From Diplolepis rosae (taxonomy: Eukaryota; Arthropoda; Insecta; Hymenoptera; Diplolepididae): DNA of 64,000 nucleotides. The stretch covers positions 868,001-932,000 of the forward strand of contig JAPYXD010000685.1 of NCBI GenBank assembly GCA_030998225.1, in the 5' to 3' direction. Positions 1-12,195 of the stretch are shown here, piece after piece (the stretch's first letter is position 1; each line of letters starts with the position of its first letter). Both the position numbers and the translations under genes were made by a program. Under the pieces are notes generated by a model. It had not been told where the DNA came from. It ran no database searches and saw only the letters and a program-made list of their open reading frames with translations.

Positions 1-3000
1 GTTGCACACAATCTCAAACGTGTAGCACAGGAAAATCCATTCTAATGCTCGGAACGTTCGCGTCAATTTGAAAAAATCTTTCTAGAAAAATCAGAAGAAA
101 TATTTCATATTCTATTCATCAAAATTATGCTCTCATTCGGTTCGTAATATATGATCAAGAAATAGATTTCCAACCGTGTTGCACATAATCATTTACGTGT
201 AGCACAGGAAAATCCATTCAAATGCGTGGAACTTCCGTGTCAATTAGAAAGAATCTTTCATGACAAATGAGACGTAATAATTTATATTTCGTACATAAAA
301 ATTATGCTCTCATTTGGCACGTTATGAATAATTAAGAAAAAGATTTCCAACCCTGCTGAAAACAATCCTAGATATGTAGCATAGGAAAATCCATTCAAAT
401 GCGCGGAATGTCCGTGTCAATTTGAAAGAATCTTTCATGAAAAATGAGAATTAATAATTTATATTTCGTACTTAAAAATTATGTTCTTATTTGGCACGTT
501 ATGAATAATCAAGAAATAGATTTCCAACCCTGTTGCACACAATCCCAAACGTGTAGCACAGGAAAATCCATTCAAATGCGCGGAATGTCCGTGTCAATTT
601 GAAAAAATCTTTCATGAAAAATCAGAAGAAATAAATCAATTTTTTGTACATCAAAATTATGCTCCTATTCGTTTCCTTATATATAATCAAGAAATAAATT
701 TCCAACCCTGTTGCACACAATCTCAAACGTGTAACACAGGAAAATCCATTGAAATGGGTTGAACGTCCGTGTCAATTTCAAAGAATCTGTCATGAAAAAT
801 TAGAAGAAATAAATTCATATTTTATACATCAAAATTATGCTCCTATTGAGTTCGTGATATATAATCAAAAATAGATTTCCAACCCTGTTGCACACAATCC
901 CAAACGTGTAGCATCGATAAATCCATTCAAATGCGTGGAACGTCCGTGTCAATTTCAAAGAATCTGTCATGAAAAATCAGAAGAAATAAATTCATATTTT
1001 ATACATCAAAATTATGCTCCTATTGAGTTCGTGATATATAATCAAGAAATAGTTTTCCAACCCTTTTGCGCACATTCTCAAACGTGTAGCATCGATAAAT
1101 CCATTCAAATGCGTGGAACGTCCGTGTCAATGTAAAAGAATATTTCATGAAAAATCAGATGAAATATAATTATATTTTATACATAAAAATTATGCTCTTA
1201 TTCGTATCGTGATATATAATCAAGAAATAGTTTTCCAACCCTTTTGCACATAATACCATACATGTCGCACATGAAAATCCATTCAAATACGTGGATCGTC
1301 CGTGACAATTTCAAAGAATCTTTCATGAAAAATCGGAAGGAAAATATTTATATTTTATGCATCAAAATTATGCTCCAATTTTTTTGTGATATATATTCAT
1401 GAAATAGAATTCCAACCGTGTTGCACATAATCATTTACGTGTAGCACAGGAAAATCCATTCAAATTCGTGGAACTTCCGTGTCAATTAGAAAGAATCTTT
1501 CGTGACAAATGAGACGTAATAATTTATATTTCGTACATAAAAATTATGCTCTCCTTTGGCACGTTATGAATAATTAAGAAAAAGATTTCCAACCCTGCTG
1601 AAAACAATCCTAGATATGTAGCATAGGAAAATCCATTCAAATGCGCGGAATGTCCGTGTCAATTTGAAACATTCCTTCATGACAAATGTGAAGTAATAAT
1701 TTATATTTCGTACATAAAAATTATGCTCTCCTTTGGCACGTTATGAATAATTAAGAAAAAGATTTCCAACCCTGCTGAAAACAATCCTAGATATGTAGCA
1801 TAGGAAAATCCATTCAAATGCGCGGAATGTCCGTGTCAATTTGAAACATTCCTTCATAAAAAATCAGACGAAATAAATTGATATTTTATACATTAACATT
1901 ATCCCCCTATTCGGTGCGTGATATATAATCAAGAAATAGATTTCCAACCCTGTTGCACACAATCCCAAACTTCTAGCATAGGAAAATCGATTCAAATGCG
2001 TTTGAAGTCCACGTCTATGTAAAAGAATCTTTCATGAAAAATCAGAAGAAATATATTTATATTTTACACATAAAAATTATGCTCTTATTCACATCGTAAT
2101 ATATAATCAAGAAATAAATTTCCAACCCGGTTACACACAATCGCAAACGTTTAGCATAGGAAAATCCATTCAAATGCGTTGAACGTCCGTGTCAATTTAA
2201 AAAAATCTTCCATGAAAAATCAGAAGAAAAAAAATTTATTTTTTATACATCAAAATTATGCACCTATTGAGTTCGTGATATATAATCAAGAAATAGATTT
2301 CCAAACCTGTTGCACACAATCGCAAACGTGTAACACAGGAGAATCCATTTAAATGCGTGGAACGTCCGTGTCAATTTAAAAGAATCTTTCATGAAAAATC
2401 AAAAGAAATAAATTAATACTTTATACGTCAAAATTATGCTCCTATGGAGTTCGTGATATATAATCAAGAAATAGATTTCCAATCCTGTTGCACACAATCC
2501 CAAACTGTAGCCTAGGAAAATCCATTCTAATGCGTGGAACGTCAGTGTCAATTTGAAAGAATCTTTCATGACAAATGAGAAGTAATAATTTATATTTCGT
2601 ACTTAACACTTCTGTTCTTATTTGGCACGTTATGAATAATCAAGAAATAGATTTCCAACCCTGTTGCACACAATCCCAAACGTGTAGCACAGGAAAATCC
2701 ATTCAAATGCGCGGAATGTCCGTGTCAATTTGAAAAATCTTTCTTGAAAAATCAGAAGAAATAAATTAATACTTTATACGTCAAAATTATGCTCCTATGG
2801 AGTTCGTGATATATAATCAAGAAATAGATTTCCAATCCTGTTGCACACAATCCCAAACTGTAGCCTAGGAAAATCCATTCTAATGCGTTTGAAGTCCGTG
2901 TCTATTTAAAAGAATCTTTTACGAAAATTCAGGAGAAATATATTTATATATTTTATACGTAAACATTATGCTCTTATTCGTTTCCTTATATATAATCAAG

Positions 3001-4043
3001 AAATAAATTTCCAACCCTGTTGCACACAATCTCAAACGTGTAGCACAGGAAAATCCATTCAAATGCTCGGAACGTTCGCGTCAATTTGAAAAAATCTTTC
3101 ATGAAAAATCAGAAGAGATATATTAATATTTTACACTTTAAAATTATGCTCTTATTCGTATCGTGATATGTAATCAAGAAATAGATTTCCAACCCTTTTG
3201 CACACAATCCCAAACGTGTAGCATCGGAAAATCCATTCAAATGCGTGGAACGTCCTTGTCAATTTCAAAGAATCTTTCATGAAAAATCGGAAGGAATATA
3301 TTTTTATTTTATGCATAAAAATTATGCTCCTATTCGAATCGTGATATATAATCATGAAATAGAATTCCAACCCTGATGCACACAATCCCAAACGTGTAGC
3401 ATCGGAAAATCCATTCAAATGCTTGGAACGTCCATGTCGATTTGATAGATCTTATATGAAAAATCAAAATTAATATTTCATATTCTATTCATCAAAATTA
3501 TACTCTCATTCGGTTCGTAATATATGATCAAGAAATAGATTTCCAACCGTGTTGCACATAATCATTTACGTGTAGCTTAGGAAAATCCATTCAAATGCGT
3601 GGAACTTCCGTGCCAATTAGAAAGAATCTTTCATGACAAATGAGACGTAATAATTTATATTTCGTACATTAAAATTATGCTCTCATTTGGCACGTTATGA
3701 ATAATTAAGAAAAAGATTTCCAACCCTGCTGAGAACAATCCTAGATATGTAGCGTAGGAAAATCCATTCAAATGCGCGGAATGTCCGTGTCAATTTGAAA
3801 GAATCTTTCATGAAAAATGAGAATTAATAATTTATTTTGACTACATAAAATTTATGCTCCTATTTCGTACGTTATAAATAATCAAGCCATAGATTTCAAA
3901 CCCTGTTGCACACAATCCCAAACGTGTAGCACAGGAAAATCAATTCAAATGCGTGGAGCTTCCGCTTCAATTTGAAAGAGTCTTTCAAGAAAAATCAGAA
4001 GAAATAAATTCATTTTTTATACATCAAGATTATGCTCCTATAT
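1..4043 (+). repeat. Satellite A array, about 178-bp monomer (first block)
   Basis: Head-to-tail monomers can be read by eye from recurring landmarks in fixed order: ttccaaccctgttgcacac, then gtgtagcatagg, ccattcaaatgcgtgg, gaatctttcatgaaaaatc, aaaattatgctc, and gtgatatataatcaag. The spacing of the gttgcacac landmark is 177-178 bp, for example position 1 to 178, close to one nucleosome repeat. Monomers differ by substitutions and fall into variant families, such as ones with gctctcatttggcacgtt and ones with cttattcgtttcgtg, that alternate irregularly. Open frames of 60-90 codons recur here but are periodicity by-products with no start or domain of their own. No gene is seen. Confidence 0.95.
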
Positions 4044-4181
4044 GCACCGTGCGTGACTGCAGCGCCATAGCATGAGTGTACTAAAGGAGGCTGTTCGAGA
4101 ACTTTTACAATGTATTATAATGGGACTTAGTTATAAAAATGTTTATTATCAATAAAAAAGCAAACAAAAAAACAATTTGAT

Positions 4182-4397
4182 TCACTTTAGAATTCGATTG
4201 TTTTTCCTGGTGAAGTATTTGTGTGAAATCAGCAGTAAAAAGTAAGTATTTTCCATAATAAAAATGATATAGAAACCAGTAAATAAAAGGTTAAGGTAGT
4301 TGTCGTGCCAAAAATCAGTCTCTGGAAAAAGAAGTTTTTCTATGATTTCAAGACTGGAAATTATAACATCAGCCGTGTCATATGTAAGGAAAGACAC
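4182..4397 (-). pseudogene. Coding-like fragment in left palindrome arm
   Basis: A 71-codon open frame whose first 35 or so residues (LTYDTADVIISSLEIIEKLL, then FPETDFWHDNY) are repeated with few changes from the opposite arm read on the plus strand at about 4865-4996. The two copies diverge beyond the palindrome edge. Conservation of the reading in both arms is expected from the inverted duplication alone, so it does not prove coding. I do not recognise the protein. It may be a captured host or transposase exon piece, or chance. Confidence 0.25.
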
Positions 4398-4962
4398 TCT
4401 TTTTAATGAAAAAATTTAAAAATTACGAAAAATAATTTTTTAATAATGTTTTTTGTAATAGGATTTTTCCTTACTATCGCTTCTTACCAATTTTTAAAAA
4501 ATGATTGAAGTTTCTTAAATCATTGCTTAATTTTTCGGGAAAATATTCTCTACAACTTGACCGTTTTCATTTTTTGAAAATAAATTCTTTAATGGCTGGA
4601 ATAATTAAAAATCAATTTTCCAAAACAAATTTATTATAAACAAATTGCTGTATTTGATAATAATTGATTTATTTTCAAAAATTGGAAACCGTTAAGTTGT
4701 AGAGAATATTTCCCCCGAAAAAATATGCTATGATTTAAGAAACTTCAATCATTTTCAAAAAATTGGTAAGAAGCGATAGTAAAGAAATATCCTATTATAA
4801 AAAACATTATTAAGATATTATTTTTCGTAATTTTTAAATTTTTTCATTAAAAAGAGTGTTTTTTCTTACATATGACACGGCTGATGATATAATTCTCAGT
4901 CTTGAAATCATAGAAAAACTTCTTTTTCCAGAGACTGTTTTTTGGCATGACGACTACTTTAA
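4291..4962. repeat. Large imperfect palindrome inside the 1.5-kb element
   Basis: The arms at about 4291-4586 and 4667-4962 are inverted copies of each other, each about 296 bp, separated by about 80 bp of AT-rich sequence. Matching landmarks include cagtctctggaaaaagaag on the left against its complement at about 4921-4940, and tactatcgcttcttaccaat on the left against its complement on the right. Differences are scattered substitutions and one- to three-base changes, so the arms are old or were copied imperfectly. A transcript through it could form a roughly 300-bp hairpin. Confidence 0.88.
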
Positions 4963-4996
4963 GTTAATAACAGATCAAAACAGACTAGAAAAATAA
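4865..4996 (+). pseudogene. Coding-like fragment in right palindrome arm
   Basis: An open stretch of about 43 codons ending in TAA, beginning LTYDTADDIILSLEIIEKLL and ending NRLEK. The composition is mixed and less biased than the poly-A/T surroundings. It is the inverted partner of the minus-strand fragment in the other arm. It has no start codon of its own and no recognised domain. It may be part of the coding sequence of the element's autonomous relative, or of a captured gene. Confidence 0.25.
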
Positions 4997-5074
4997 TAAA
5001 GAATTAAATTGTAATTTCATGATGACAGTTTTAGGCACTTGTTGAGTGAATAAATATTAATTGTTTATTTTCAG

Positions 5075-5244
5075 ATTCAAATTCATCATGGATATAATTA
5101 TTAAAACAAGTTTTCAATCAATTAAACATACAATAGAATTTCAAACACAAACGAAAATTAAAGGTAAAAATCTTGTTCTATCAGAACATGTACGAGATGT
5201 CCAAGAGTTCCGTAGAAATAATAACTTTTGCCTTCTTACTGCAG
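5075..5244 (+). pseudogene. Exon-like segment with splice-type borders
   Basis: A 170-nt stretch with one open frame is preceded by a pyrimidine-rich ttgtttattttcag and followed by gcag|gtatac, resembling a 3' and a 5' splice site. The reading includes IMDIIIKTSFQSIKHTIEF and later HVRDVQEFRRNNNFCLLTA. Codon composition is less AT-extreme than the flanks. I do not recognise the protein. It could be a captured exon or a relic of the element's own gene. The borders are short motifs that occur by chance in AT-rich DNA, so confidence is low. Confidence 0.3.
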
Positions 5245-6204
5245 GTATACCCACTTATTCCTTTGATTTATTTTCCATTTAGACGTTGGAAATTTATAAA
5301 ATTTACACTCACTTTTGCTGCTTGTATTTTTACAATTCACAACACAACAACTTCGGTGGCTCATTTCAGCTATATTTTTTAAATTAAAACAAAATTTAGA
5401 TTTGCACATGTATTTTGATTGCTCGGAAATATAAAACAGCCTCCTTTAACGCTTAAATTATCCACTGCGTGCGCTGGCGTCGATTTAACTCTCCCTACCA
5501 TGACTTCGCACGGTGCCTATTCGGTTCGTGATATATAATCATGAAAAAGATTTCAAACCCTATTGCACACAATCCCAAACGTGTAGCACAGGAAAATCCA
5601 TTCAAATTCGTGGATCGTCCTTGTCAATTCTTTCATGAATCTTTCATGAATCTTTCATGAAAACTGAGAAGTAATAATTTATATTGAGTATATGAAATTT
5701 ATGCTCTTATTTCGTACATCATAACTAATCAAGCCATAGAATTCCAACCCTTTTGCACACAATCGCAAATGTGTAGCATAGGAAAATCCATACAAATGCG
5801 TGGAACGTCCTTGTCAATTTGAAGGAACCTTTCATGAAAATTGAGAAGTAATAATTTATATTGAGTACATGAAATTTTTGCTCCTATTTCGTACATTATA
5901 ACTAATCAAGCCATAGATTTCCAACCCTGTTGCACACAATCCCAAACGTGTAGCACAGGAAAATCCATTCAAATGCGTGTAGCTTCCGCGTCAATCTGAA
6001 AGAATCTTTCAAGAAAAATCAGAAGAAATAAATTCATTTTTTATACATCAAAATTATGCACCTATTCTGTTCGTGATATATAATCATAAAGTAGAATTCC
6101 AACCCTGTTGCACACAATCGCAAACGTGTAGCATAGGAAAATCCATGCAAATGCGTGGAACGTCCTTGTCAATTTGAAGGAACCTTTCATGAAAACTGAG
6201 AAGT

Positions 6205-8590
6205 AATAATTTATATTGAGTACATAAAATTTATGCTCTTATTTCGTACGTTATAAATAATCAAGAAATAGATTTCCAACCCTGCTGCAATCAATCCCAG
6301 ATATGTAAGTTCATGAAAAATCAGACGAAATAAATTCTTTTTTTATACATTAACATTATGCTCCTATTGGGTGAGTGATATATAATCATGAAATAGAATT
6401 CCAACCCTGTTGCACACAATCGCAAACGTGTAGCATAGGAAAATCCATTCAAATGCGTGGAACGTCCCTGTCAATTTGAAAGAATCTTTCATAAAAAATC
6501 AGAATAAATAAATACATTTTTTATTCATCAAAATTATGCTCCAAATCGGTTCGTGATATATAATCATGAAATAGAATTTCAACCCTGTTGCACACAATCG
6601 CATACGTATAGCATGGGAAAATCCATTCAAATGCCCGGAACGTCCCTGTCAATTTCAAAGAATCTTTCATGAAAACTGAGGAATAATAATTTATATTGAG
6701 TATATAAAAATAATGCTCTTATATCGTACGTTATAAATAATCAAGAAATAGATTTCCAACCCTGCTGCAAACAATCCCAGATATGTAAGTTCATGAAAAA
6801 TCAGACGAAATAAATTCTTTTTTTATACATTAACATTATGCTCTTATTTGTTTCGTGATATATAATCAAGAAATAGTTTTCCAACCCTTTTGCACACATT
6901 CCCAAACGTGTAGCATGGGAAAATCCATTCAAATGCGTTGAACGTCCCTGTCATTTTGAAAGAATCTTTCATGAAAACTGAGAAGTAATAATTTATATTG
7001 AGTATATAACAATTATGCTCTTATTCGTTTCGTGATATATAATCATGAAATAGAATTCCAACCCTTTTGCACACAATCGCAAACGTGTAGCATACGAAAA
7101 TACATTCAAATGCCCGGAACGTCCCTGTCAATTTGAAAGAATCTTTCATGAAAAATGAGAAGTTATAATTTATATTGAGTACATAAAATTTATGCTCTTA
7201 TTTCGTACGTTATAAATAATCAAGAAATAGATTTCCAACCCTGCTGCAATCAATCCCAGATATGTAAGTTCATGAAAAATCAGACGAAATAAATTCTTTT
7301 TTTATACATTAAACTTATGCTCCTATTGGGTGAGTGATATATAATCATGAAATAGAATTCCAACCCTGTTGCACACAATCGCAAACGTGTAGCATAGGAA
7401 AATCCATTCAAATGCGTGGAACGTCCCTGTCAATTTGAAAGAATCTTTCATGAAAAATCAGAATAAATAAATACATTTTTTATTCATCAAAATTATGCTC
7501 CTATTCGGTTCGTGATATATAATCATGAAATAGAATTTCAACCCTTTTGCACACAATCGCAAACGTATAGCATGGGAAAATCCATTCAAATGCCCGGAAC
7601 GTCCATGTCAATTTGGAAGAATCTTTCATGAAAACAGAGAAGTAATAATTTATATTGAGTATATAAAAATAATGCTCTTATTTCGTACGTTATAAATAAT
7701 CAAGAAATAGATTTCCAACCCTGCTGCAAATAATCCCAGATATGTAAGTTCATGAAAAATCAGACGAAATAAATTCTTTTTTTATACATTAACATTATGC
7801 TCTTATTTGTTTCGTGATATATAATCAAGAAATAGTTTTCCAACCCTTTTGCACACATTCCCAAACGTGTAGCATGGGAAAATCCATTCAAATGCGTTGA
7901 ACGTCCCTGTCATTTTGAAAGAATCTTTCATGAAAACTGAGAAGTAATAATTTATATTGAGTATATAACAATTATGCTCTTATTCGTTTCGTGATATATA
8001 ATCATGAAATAGAATTCCAACCCTTTTGCACACAATCGCAAACGTGTAGCATACGAAAATACATTCAAATGCCCGGAACGTCCCTGTCAATTTGAAAGAA
8101 TCTTTCATGAAAAATGAGAAGTTATAATTTATATTGAGTACATAAAATTTATGCTCTTATTTCGTACGTTATAAATAATCAAGAAATAGATTTCCAACCC
8201 TGCTGCAATCAATCCCAGATATGTAAGTTCATGAAAAATCAGACGAAATAAATTCTTTTTTTATACATTAACATTATGCTCCTATTGGGTGAGTGATATA
8301 TAATCATGAAATAGAATTCCAACCCTGTTGCACACAATCGCAAACGTGTAGCATAGGAAAATCCATTCAAATGCGTGGAACGTCCCTGTCAATTTGAAAG
8401 AATCTTTCATGAAAAATCAGAATAAATAAATACATTTTTTATTCATCAAAATTATGCTCCTATTCGGTTCGTGATATATAATCATGAAATAGAATTTCAA
8501 CCCTTTTGCACACAATCGCAAACGTATAGCATGGGAAAATCCATTCAAATGCCCGGAACGTCCATGTCAATTTGAAAGAATCTTTCATGA
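6205..8590 (+). repeat. 959-bp higher-order repeat of satellite A, about 2.5 copies
   Basis: The string ctgctgcaatcaatccc recurs at 6282, 7241 and 8200, exactly 959 bp apart, and the sequence between is nearly identical from copy to copy. Each 959-bp unit is made of six monomers: two short 125-bp ones (with gtaagttcatg) and four full-length ones of about 177 bp, which sums to the observed length. The third copy is cut off near 8590, where the next monomer has gacaaatgag instead. Confidence 0.9.
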
Positions 8591-9839
8591 CAAATGAGAA
8601 GTAATAATTTATATTTCGTACTTAAAAATTATGTTCTTATTTGGCACGTTATGAATAATCAAGAAATAGATTTCCAACCCTGTTGCACACAATCCCAAAC
8701 GTGTAGCACAGGAAAATCCATTCAAATGCGCGGAATGTCCGTGTCAATTTGAAAAAATCTTTAATGAAAAATCAGAAGAAATAATTCAATTTTTTGTACA
8801 TCAAAATTATGCTCCTATTCGGTTCGTGATATATAATCCTGAAATAGAATTCCAACCCTGTTGGACACAATCGCAAAAGTGTAGCCTAGGAAAATCCATT
8901 CTAATGCGTTTGAAGTCAGTGTCTATTTAAAAGAATCTTTCACGAAAATTCAGAAGAAATATATTTATATATTTTATACGTAAACATTATGCTCTTATTC
9001 GTTTCCTTATATATAATCAAGAAATAAATTTCCAACCCTGTTGCACACAATCTCAAACGTGTAGCACAGGAAAATCAGTTCAAATGCGCGGAACGTTCGC
9101 GTCAATTTGAAAAAATCTTTCATGAAAAATCAGAAGAAATATATTAATATTTTACACTTTAAAATTATGCTCTTATTCGTATCGTGATATATAATCAAGA
9201 AATAGATTTCCAACCCGGCTGCAAACAATCCCAGATATGTAAGTTCATGAAAAATCAGACGAAATAAATTCTTTGTTTATACATTAGAATTATGCTCGTA
9301 TTCGGTGAGTGATATATAATCAAGAAATAGATTTCCAACCTTGTTGCACACAATCCCCAACGTGTAGCATCGGAAAATCCATTCAAATGCTTGGAACGTC
9401 CGTGTCGATTTGATAGAGTCTTTCAAGAAAAATCAGAAGAAATAATTTATATTGAGTATATAACAATTATGCTCTTATTCATTTCGTGATATAACTAATC
9501 AAGAAATAGATTTCCAACCCTGATGCAAACAATCCTAGATATGTAGCATAGGAAAATCCATTCAAATGCGTGGAACGTCGGAGTCAATTTGAAAGAATCT
9601 TTCATGAAAACTGAGAAGTAATAATTTATATTGAGTATATAACATTATGCTCATATTCGTTTCGTGATATATAATCAAGAAATAGATTTCCAACCCTGTT
9701 GCACACAATCCCAATCTTGTAACAAAGGAAAATCGATTCTAATGCGTGAAACGTCCGTGTCAATTTAAAAGAATCTTACATGAAAAATCAGAAGAAATAA
9801 ATTCATATTTTAAACATCAAAATTATGCTCCGATTCGGT

Positions 9840-12195
9840 TCGTGATATATAATCAAGAACAGATTTCCAACACTGTTGCACACAATCCCAAACGTGTAGC
9901 ATAAGAAAATCCAGTTAAATGCGTGGAATGTCCGATTCAATTTAAAAGAATCTTTCATGACAAATGAGAAGTAATAATTTATATTTCGTACATAAAAAAT
10001 ATGCTCTCATTTGGCACGTTATAAATAATCAAGAAATAGATTTCCAACCCTGCTGCAATCATTCCCAGATATGTAAGTTCATGAAAAATCAGACGAAATA
10101 AATTCTTTTTTTATACATTAACATTATGCTCATATTCGGTGAGTGATATATAATCCTGAAATAGAATTCCAACCCTGTTGCACACAATCGCAAACGTATA
10201 GCGTAGGAAAATCCATTCAAATGCGTGGAACGTCCCTGTCAATTTGAAAGAATCTTTCATGAAAAATCAGAATAAATAAATACATTTTTTATTCATCAAA
10301 ATTATGCTCCTATTCGGTTCGTGATATATAATCATGAAATAGAATTTCAACCCTGTTGCAAACAATCCTAGATATGTAGCATAGGAAAATCCATTCAAAT
10401 GCGCGGAATGTCCGTGTTAATTTGAAACATTCTTTCATGAAAAATCAGACGAAATAAATTCATATTTTATACATCAAAATTATGCTCCTATTCGGTACGT
10501 GATATATAATCAAGAAATAGATGTCCAACCCTGTTGTACACAATCCCAAACGTGTAGCACAGGAAAACCCATTCAAATTTGAAAGAATCTTTCATGAAAA
10601 ATCAGAAGAAATAAATTCATTTTTTATATATCAAAATTATGCTCCTATTCGGTTCGTCATATATAATCAAGAAATAGATTTCCAACACTGTTGGACACAC
10701 TTCCAACCGTGTAGCATAGGAAAATCCATTCAAATGTGTGGAAGGTCTGTATTAATTTGGAAGAATCTTTCATGAAAAATCAAAAGTAATATATTCATAT
10801 TCTATTCATCAAAATTATGCTGTTATTCGGTTCGTGATATATGATCCCGAAATCGATTTCCAACCGTGTTGCACATAATCATATACGTGCAGCACAGAAA
10901 AATCCGTTCAAATGCTTGGAACGTCCGTGTCGATTTGATACAATCTTATATGAAAAATCAAAATTAATATATTCATATTCTATTCATCAAAATTATGCTC
11001 TTATTCGGTTCGTGATATATGATCAAGAAATAGAATTCCAACCCTGTTACACACAATTGAAAATGTGTAGCATAGGAAAATCCAATCAAATGCGTGGAAC
11101 GTCCTTGTCAATTTGAAGGAACCTTTCATGAAAACTGAGGAGTATTAATTTATATTGAGTATATAAAAATAATGCTCTTATTTCGTACGTTATAAATAAT
11201 CAAGAAATAGATTTCCAACCCTGCTGCAAATAATCCCAGATATGTAAGTTCATGAAAAATCAGACGAAATAAATTCTTTTTTTATACATTAACATTATGC
11301 TCCTATTCCGTGAGTGATATACAATCCTGAAATAGAATTCCAACCCTGTTGCACACAATCGCAAACGTATAGCATAGGAAAATCCATTCAAATGCGTGGA
11401 ACCGCCGTGTCAATTTGAAAGAATCTTTCATGAAAAATGAGATCTAATAATTTATATTGAGTATAACAATTATGCTCTTATTTGTTTCGTGATATATAAT
11501 CAAGAAATAGGTTTCCAACCCTGTTGCACACAATCCCAAACGTGTAGCACAGGAAAATCCATTCAAATGTGTGGAGCTTCCGCGTCAATTTGAAAGAATC
11601 TTTCAAGAAAACTCAGAAATAATAATTTATATTGAGTACATGAAATTTATGCTCTTATTTCGTACGTCATAACAAATCAAGCCATAGAATTCCAACCCTT
11701 TTGCACACAATCGCAAATGTGTAGCATAGGAAAATCCAATCAAATGCGTGGAAGTCCCTGTCAATTTGAAGGAACCTTTCATGAAAACTGAGAAATAATA
11801 ATTTATATTGAGTACATGAAATGTATGCTCTTATTTCGTACGTCATAACTAATCAAGCCATAGAATTCCAACCCTTTTGCACACAATCGCAAACGTGTAG
11901 CATAGGAAAATCCAATCTAATGCGTGGAACGTCCTTGTCAATTTGAAGGAACCTTTCATGAAAAATCGGCAGAAATAAATTCATATTTTATACATAAAAA
12001 TTATGCTTTTAATCGTTTCGTGATATATAATCAAGAAATAGATTTCCAACCCTGTTGCACACAATCCCAAACGTGTAGCACAGGAAAATCCATTTAAATA
12101 TGTGGAAGGTCTGTATTAGTTTGGAAGAATCTTTCATGAAAAATCAAAAGTAATATATTCATATTCTATTCATCAAAATTATGCTGTTATTCGGG
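9840..12195 (+). repeat. Higher-order block of satellite A, copy 1 (2356 bp)
   Basis: Starts at cgtgatatataatcaagaac and runs to the same string at 12196. It contains the distinctive monomers with aacactgttgcacac, cactgttggacacac and the short gtaagttcatg type. The same order follows directly in copy 2 with only scattered differences, so this is a tandem duplication of about 13-14 monomers. Confidence 0.88.

Larger units (their letters stand above)
4044..5516. mobile_element. Unclassified inserted element with GCACCGTGCG termini
   Basis: A 1473-bp unrelated segment splits a satellite A monomer whose sequence continues in phase (gctcctat before, cctattcggttcgtg after). It begins GCACCGTGCG and ends CGCACGGTGC, a perfect 10-bp inverted terminal repeat. 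A second, inner inverted pair, aaaggaggctgtt at 4083-4095 and its complement at 5435-5447, lies about 35-70 bp inside. A CCTAT or CTAT direct repeat flanks it (4037-4041 and 5516-5520), with two unexplained bases on the left, so the target duplication is 4-5 bp and ambiguous. The interior holds a large palindrome and exon-like stretches. No transposase is recognised, so it is probably non-autonomous. The superfamily is not known to me. Confidence 0.8.

Noticed and set aside
935..1135. Recurrent 60-91-codon frames in satellite A (readings like ERPCQFERIFHEKSEEIN)
   Set aside because: They recur in most monomers, usually rely on GTG or chance starts, cross monomer borders, and are broken by the same kinds of changes as the rest of the repeat. 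The 178-bp unit is not a multiple of three, so no stable repeat protein results.
4044..5516. Assignment of the 1.5-kb element to Tc1/mariner, MULE or Helitron
   Set aside because: No TA duplication, no 9-bp duplication, and no TC...CTRR ends; none of these fits.
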